Shown here piece after piece: positions 16,326 through 18,297 of a stretch of 18,297 bases of DNA; the stretch's first letter is position 1; the number at the start of each line of letters is the position of its first letter. The notes beneath the pieces are model-generated. The model saw only the letters and a program-made list of their open reading frames with translations, did not search any database and was not told the origin of the DNA. Origin of the DNA: JAFKKS01 sp039808325 (GTDB taxonomy: Bacteria; Pseudomonadota; Alphaproteobacteria; Rhizobiales; Xanthobacteraceae); assembly GCA_039808325.1 (NCBI GenBank), contig JBDHSU010000083.1, positions 1-18,297 of the forward strand, in the 5' to 3' direction. The position numbers were made by a program, and so were the translations under genes.

Positions 16326-16664
16326 ATGAGTATTTCGGACTGGATCGGCAACGAGGTGAAGAGCAGCGACGTCGTGCTGTTCATGAAAGGCAACCCCCAG
16401 TTCCCGCAATGCGGCTTCTCGGGCCAGGTGGTGCAGATCCTCGACTATCTCGGCGTGCCGTATAAGGGCATCAACGTCCTTGAATCGGACGAGCTGCGCC
16501 AGGGCATCAAGCTCTACTCACAGTGGCCGACCATTCCGCAGCTCTACGTTAAAGGCGAGTTCGTCGGCGGCTGCGATATCGTCCGCGAGATGTTCCAGGC
16601 AGGCGAATTGCAGGCGCTGATGCAGGACAAGGGCATCCCGACCGCGGTGAAGGCGAGCGCCTGA
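16326..16664 (+). CDS. grxD: Monothiol glutaredoxin, Grx4/GrxD type (CGFS)
   Basis: This 112-aa thioredoxin-fold protein carries the CGFS active site at residues 29-32 in MKGNPQFPQCGFSGQVVQIL. Other signatures are the glutathione-binding cis-Pro loop TIPQLYVKGEFVGGCDI and LESDELRQGIK. Proteins of this class bind a glutathione-ligated [2Fe-2S] cluster and pass it to apo-proteins, often as a complex with BolA, which is encoded just upstream. AAGGA at 16314-16318 is 7 bases before the ATG. The protein is complete and of normal length. The gene is likely in one operon with bolA, though the hairpin between them could uncouple their levels. Confidence 0.96.
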   Translation: MSISDWIGNEVKSSDVVLFMKGNPQFPQCGFSGQVVQILDYLGVPYKGINVLESDELRQGIKLYSQWPTIPQLYVKGEFVGGCDIVREMFQAGELQALMQDKGIPTAVKASA

Positions 16665-16724
16665 CCGCACAACACGCCCCCGAATTCTCCCGGCCGCATC
16701 TTCTCTCGGCGTCGTCCTGAGTGT

Positions 16725-16742
16725 CCGACCGGGAAGGGTCGG
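16725..16742 (+). terminator. Short hairpin downstream of grxD
   Basis: CCGACC (16725-16730) and GGTCGG (16737-16742) form a 6-bp stem with a 6-base loop, 60 bp past the grxD stop. A T-rich stretch (TTGCATTCTTTCTTTC) begins only 8 bases later, so it is a weak terminator candidate. Confidence 0.3.
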
Positions 16743-16851
16743 GCGCACGGTTGCATTCTTTCTTTCACCCTCCTCCTCACGGGGAGGGTTACGGACCAGC
16801 TCTCGCCGATGTCCGGTCGGACTCTCGGGACGAGGGTTGAGCCGACAACGA
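16741..16851. repeat. Degenerate intergenic palindromic repeat region
   Basis: ACCCTCC (16767-16773) and GGAGGGT (16783-16789) form a hairpin, and the following sequence to about 16840 (GGACCAGCTCTCGCC, then GGGACGAGGGTTGAG) resembles the GGGGAGGGT...GGACC...GGGTTGAG pattern of short dispersed intergenic repeats common in rhizobial genomes. It codes for nothing visible. The assignment rests on remembered resemblance; there is only one copy in this window. Confidence 0.4.
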
Positions 16852-16961
16852 GAAACTTTCATTCCAAACGAACGGAAATGCTTTCTGCTCGCCAATAGGC
16901 GGGCGGAATGCGCTAGGCTGCGCCCGCACGCTCGCGTCCGATGAGCGAAAGGGAGGAATTT

Positions 16962-18297
16962 ATGCGTGCGAAATTTGCCGCCGCCGCGCTCGTGTTTGCG
17001 CCGATGCTTGGAGCAGGCGCCGCCTGTGCGGCCGTCACGGAACTGCATCTCGGGAAGCCGGAAGCGTTCGTCGATAACTATGCCTTCGGCGGTGTCGGCC
17101 CTTACGTGCGTATCCGCGGAACGGTGAAGGGTGAACTCGACCCGAACGCGCCGGACAACGAGGTCATCGCCGATATCGACAAGGCGCCGCGCAACGAGCG
17201 CGGCATGGTCGAATACGAAACCGACGTTTACATCCTGCGCCCGGCCGACCCGAAAAAAGGGAGCGGCATGATCCTCTACGAGGTTAACAATCGCGGGCGG
17301 AAGTTCCTGATCAATTGGCTGCAGGACTCTTCGCAGATCACGCAGGCGGCCGCCAACGATCCGAAGGGCGCCGGCGAACTCGGCGATCGCTTTGCGTTCA
17401 ATCGCGGCTACACGCTGGTCTGGTCCGGCTGGGACCCGGACGTGCCGGCGAGCGGCGGCGCATTGTCAGCGCGTTTTCCCGTCGCGACGGACAACGGCCA
17501 GCCGATCGTCAAGCGCATTCGCGAGGAATTCCATATCGGCACGCGCGGCGGCGGTGACGGATCGCTGGTGAAATTGACATATCCCGCTGCATCCACCGAC
17601 AAGACGAAGGCGCGTCTCGCCGTGCGCGCGCGCGATCAGGATCAGCGAACGGATGTGCCCGCCGATCAATGGGAGTTCGACGGCAATCAGGCGATCCGGA
17701 TGCTGCCGGCCGGAACGAAGTTCGAGCCGATCAAAATCTATGAGCTCTGGTACGACGCGACCGCCCCGAAGGTGGTCGGCATCGGCTACGCCGCGACGCG
17801 CGACGTCGTTGCGTTTCTTCGCCGCGAGAAGACCGACCGGCAGGGCGCGCCCAATCCGGTGCTGATCGACGGCGCGCCGCCGGCGCACACGATGGCCTTC
17901 GGCATTTCGCAAAGCGGCCGTTTCCTGCGCCACTACATCGAACTCGGCATGAACAAGGACGAGCAGGGGCGCAAGGTGTTCGACGGCGTGCTGGCGCACA
18001 TCTCCGGCGCCGGCAAGGTGTTCGCCAACCACGAATTCAGCGAGCCGGGCCGCACCGCGACGGAGCACGAGGATCGCTACTATCCGGAGAACTGGTTCCC
18101 GTTCTCCACCGCCTCGTCGCGCGATCCGTTCAGCGGACAGACGGCGTCCCTGCTGCGCGCCGACGCCTCGGACCCGTTGATGATCGAAGTGAACACCTCG
18201 ACCGAATACTGGCAGAAGGGCGCCTCGCTCATCCACACCGATCCGACAGGCAAACAGGACCTCGAACTGCCGCCGAATGTGCGGGTCTACATGGTCG
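16962..18297 (+). CDS. Secreted alpha/beta-hydrolase-domain protein, 5' part
   Basis: The frame stays open from ATG 16962 to the right edge (445 codons, no stop), so the C-terminal part is missing. GGGAGGA at 16951-16957 lies 4 bases before the start. Residues 1-24 (MRAKFAAAALVF...ACAA) are a signal peptide, so the protein is exported. The body looks like the large alpha/beta hydrolase domain family (Pfam Abhydrolase_10 type): LYEVNNRGRKFLINW, GYTLVWSGWDPDVP, and G314-I-S316-Q-S-G-RFLR, where Ser316 is the expected nucleophile in a nucleophile-elbow pattern. The acid and His of the triad probably lie beyond the window. Reaction and substrate are unknown; an esterase-like activity is only a guess. 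It stands alone, 297 bp after grxD. Confidence 0.85.
   Translation, partial: MRAKFAAAALVFAPMLGAGAACAAVTELHLGKPEAFVDNYAFGGVGPYVRIRGTVKGELDPNAPDNEVIADIDKAPRNERGMVEYETDVYILRPADPKKGSGMILYEVNNRGRKFLINWLQDSSQITQAAANDPKGAGELGDRFAFNRGYTLVWSGWDPDVPASGGALSARFPVATDNGQPIVKRIREEFHIGTRGGGDGSLVKLTYPAASTDKTKARLAVRARDQDQRTDVPADQWEFDGNQAIRMLPAGTKFEPIKIYELWYDATAPKVVGIGYAATRDVVAFLRREKTDRQGAPNPVLIDGAPPAHTMAFGISQSGRFLRHYIELGMNKDEQGRKVFDGVLAHISGAGKVFANHEFSEPGRTATEHEDRYYPENWFPFSTASSRDPFSGQTASLLRADASDPLMIEVNTSTEYWQKGASLIHTDPTGKQDLELPPNVRVYMV

Overview
The window is 18.3 kb of GC-rich DNA. Its gene content and order point to an alphaproteobacterium of the Rhizobiales (Hyphomicrobiales), probably near the Bradyrhizobium/Xanthobacteraceae branch. 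The main evidence is the purC-purS-purQ ... purL-bolA-grxD cluster, the adjacent gene for an alphaproteobacterial F1-ATPase inhibitor (zeta, formerly DUF1476), a Tad-type protein gene and a possible CtrA box. The taxon is inferred from recognised protein sequences; no database search was possible.

Layout, left to right: (1) the 3' end of a KefB-like cation/proton antiporter gene, followed 28 bp later by a DSD1/D-threonine-aldolase-fold PLP enzyme. (2) A textbook bidirectional terminator, then on the minus strand a 740-aa monomeric NADP-isocitrate dehydrogenase. (3) Divergent from it, a TrmJ-like tRNA 2'-O-methyltransferase carrying an unusual C-terminal DUF559 (Vsr-like nuclease fold) domain whose catalytic motif looks eroded, and a small exported protein of unknown function. 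(4) The zeta ATPase inhibitor on the minus strand, divergent from the purine operon purC-purS-purQ. (5) A two-gene minus-strand block, a TadG-like protein with a von Willebrand A domain and an outer-membrane TonB-dependent heme-type receptor, sitting between purQ and purL. (6) purL, bolA and grxD on the plus strand. (7) A degenerate intergenic palindrome region and the 5' part of a secreted alpha/beta hydrolase that runs off the right edge.

PurS, PurQ and small-type PurL together form the FGAM synthase complex and PurC acts further along the same IMP pathway, so the two pur segments are one functional unit split by about 4.3 kb. BolA and the CGFS monothiol glutaredoxin are known partners in [2Fe-2S] handling.

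The window is mostly housekeeping. The parts most worth a second look are the TrmJ-DUF559 fusion, a four-half-site operator-like array in front of the heme receptor, a CtrA-like box in front of the TadG-like gene, and the block that splits the pur cluster. I do not see a clear multi-gene undescribed system, a CRISPR array, an insertion sequence, or a tRNA/rRNA gene.
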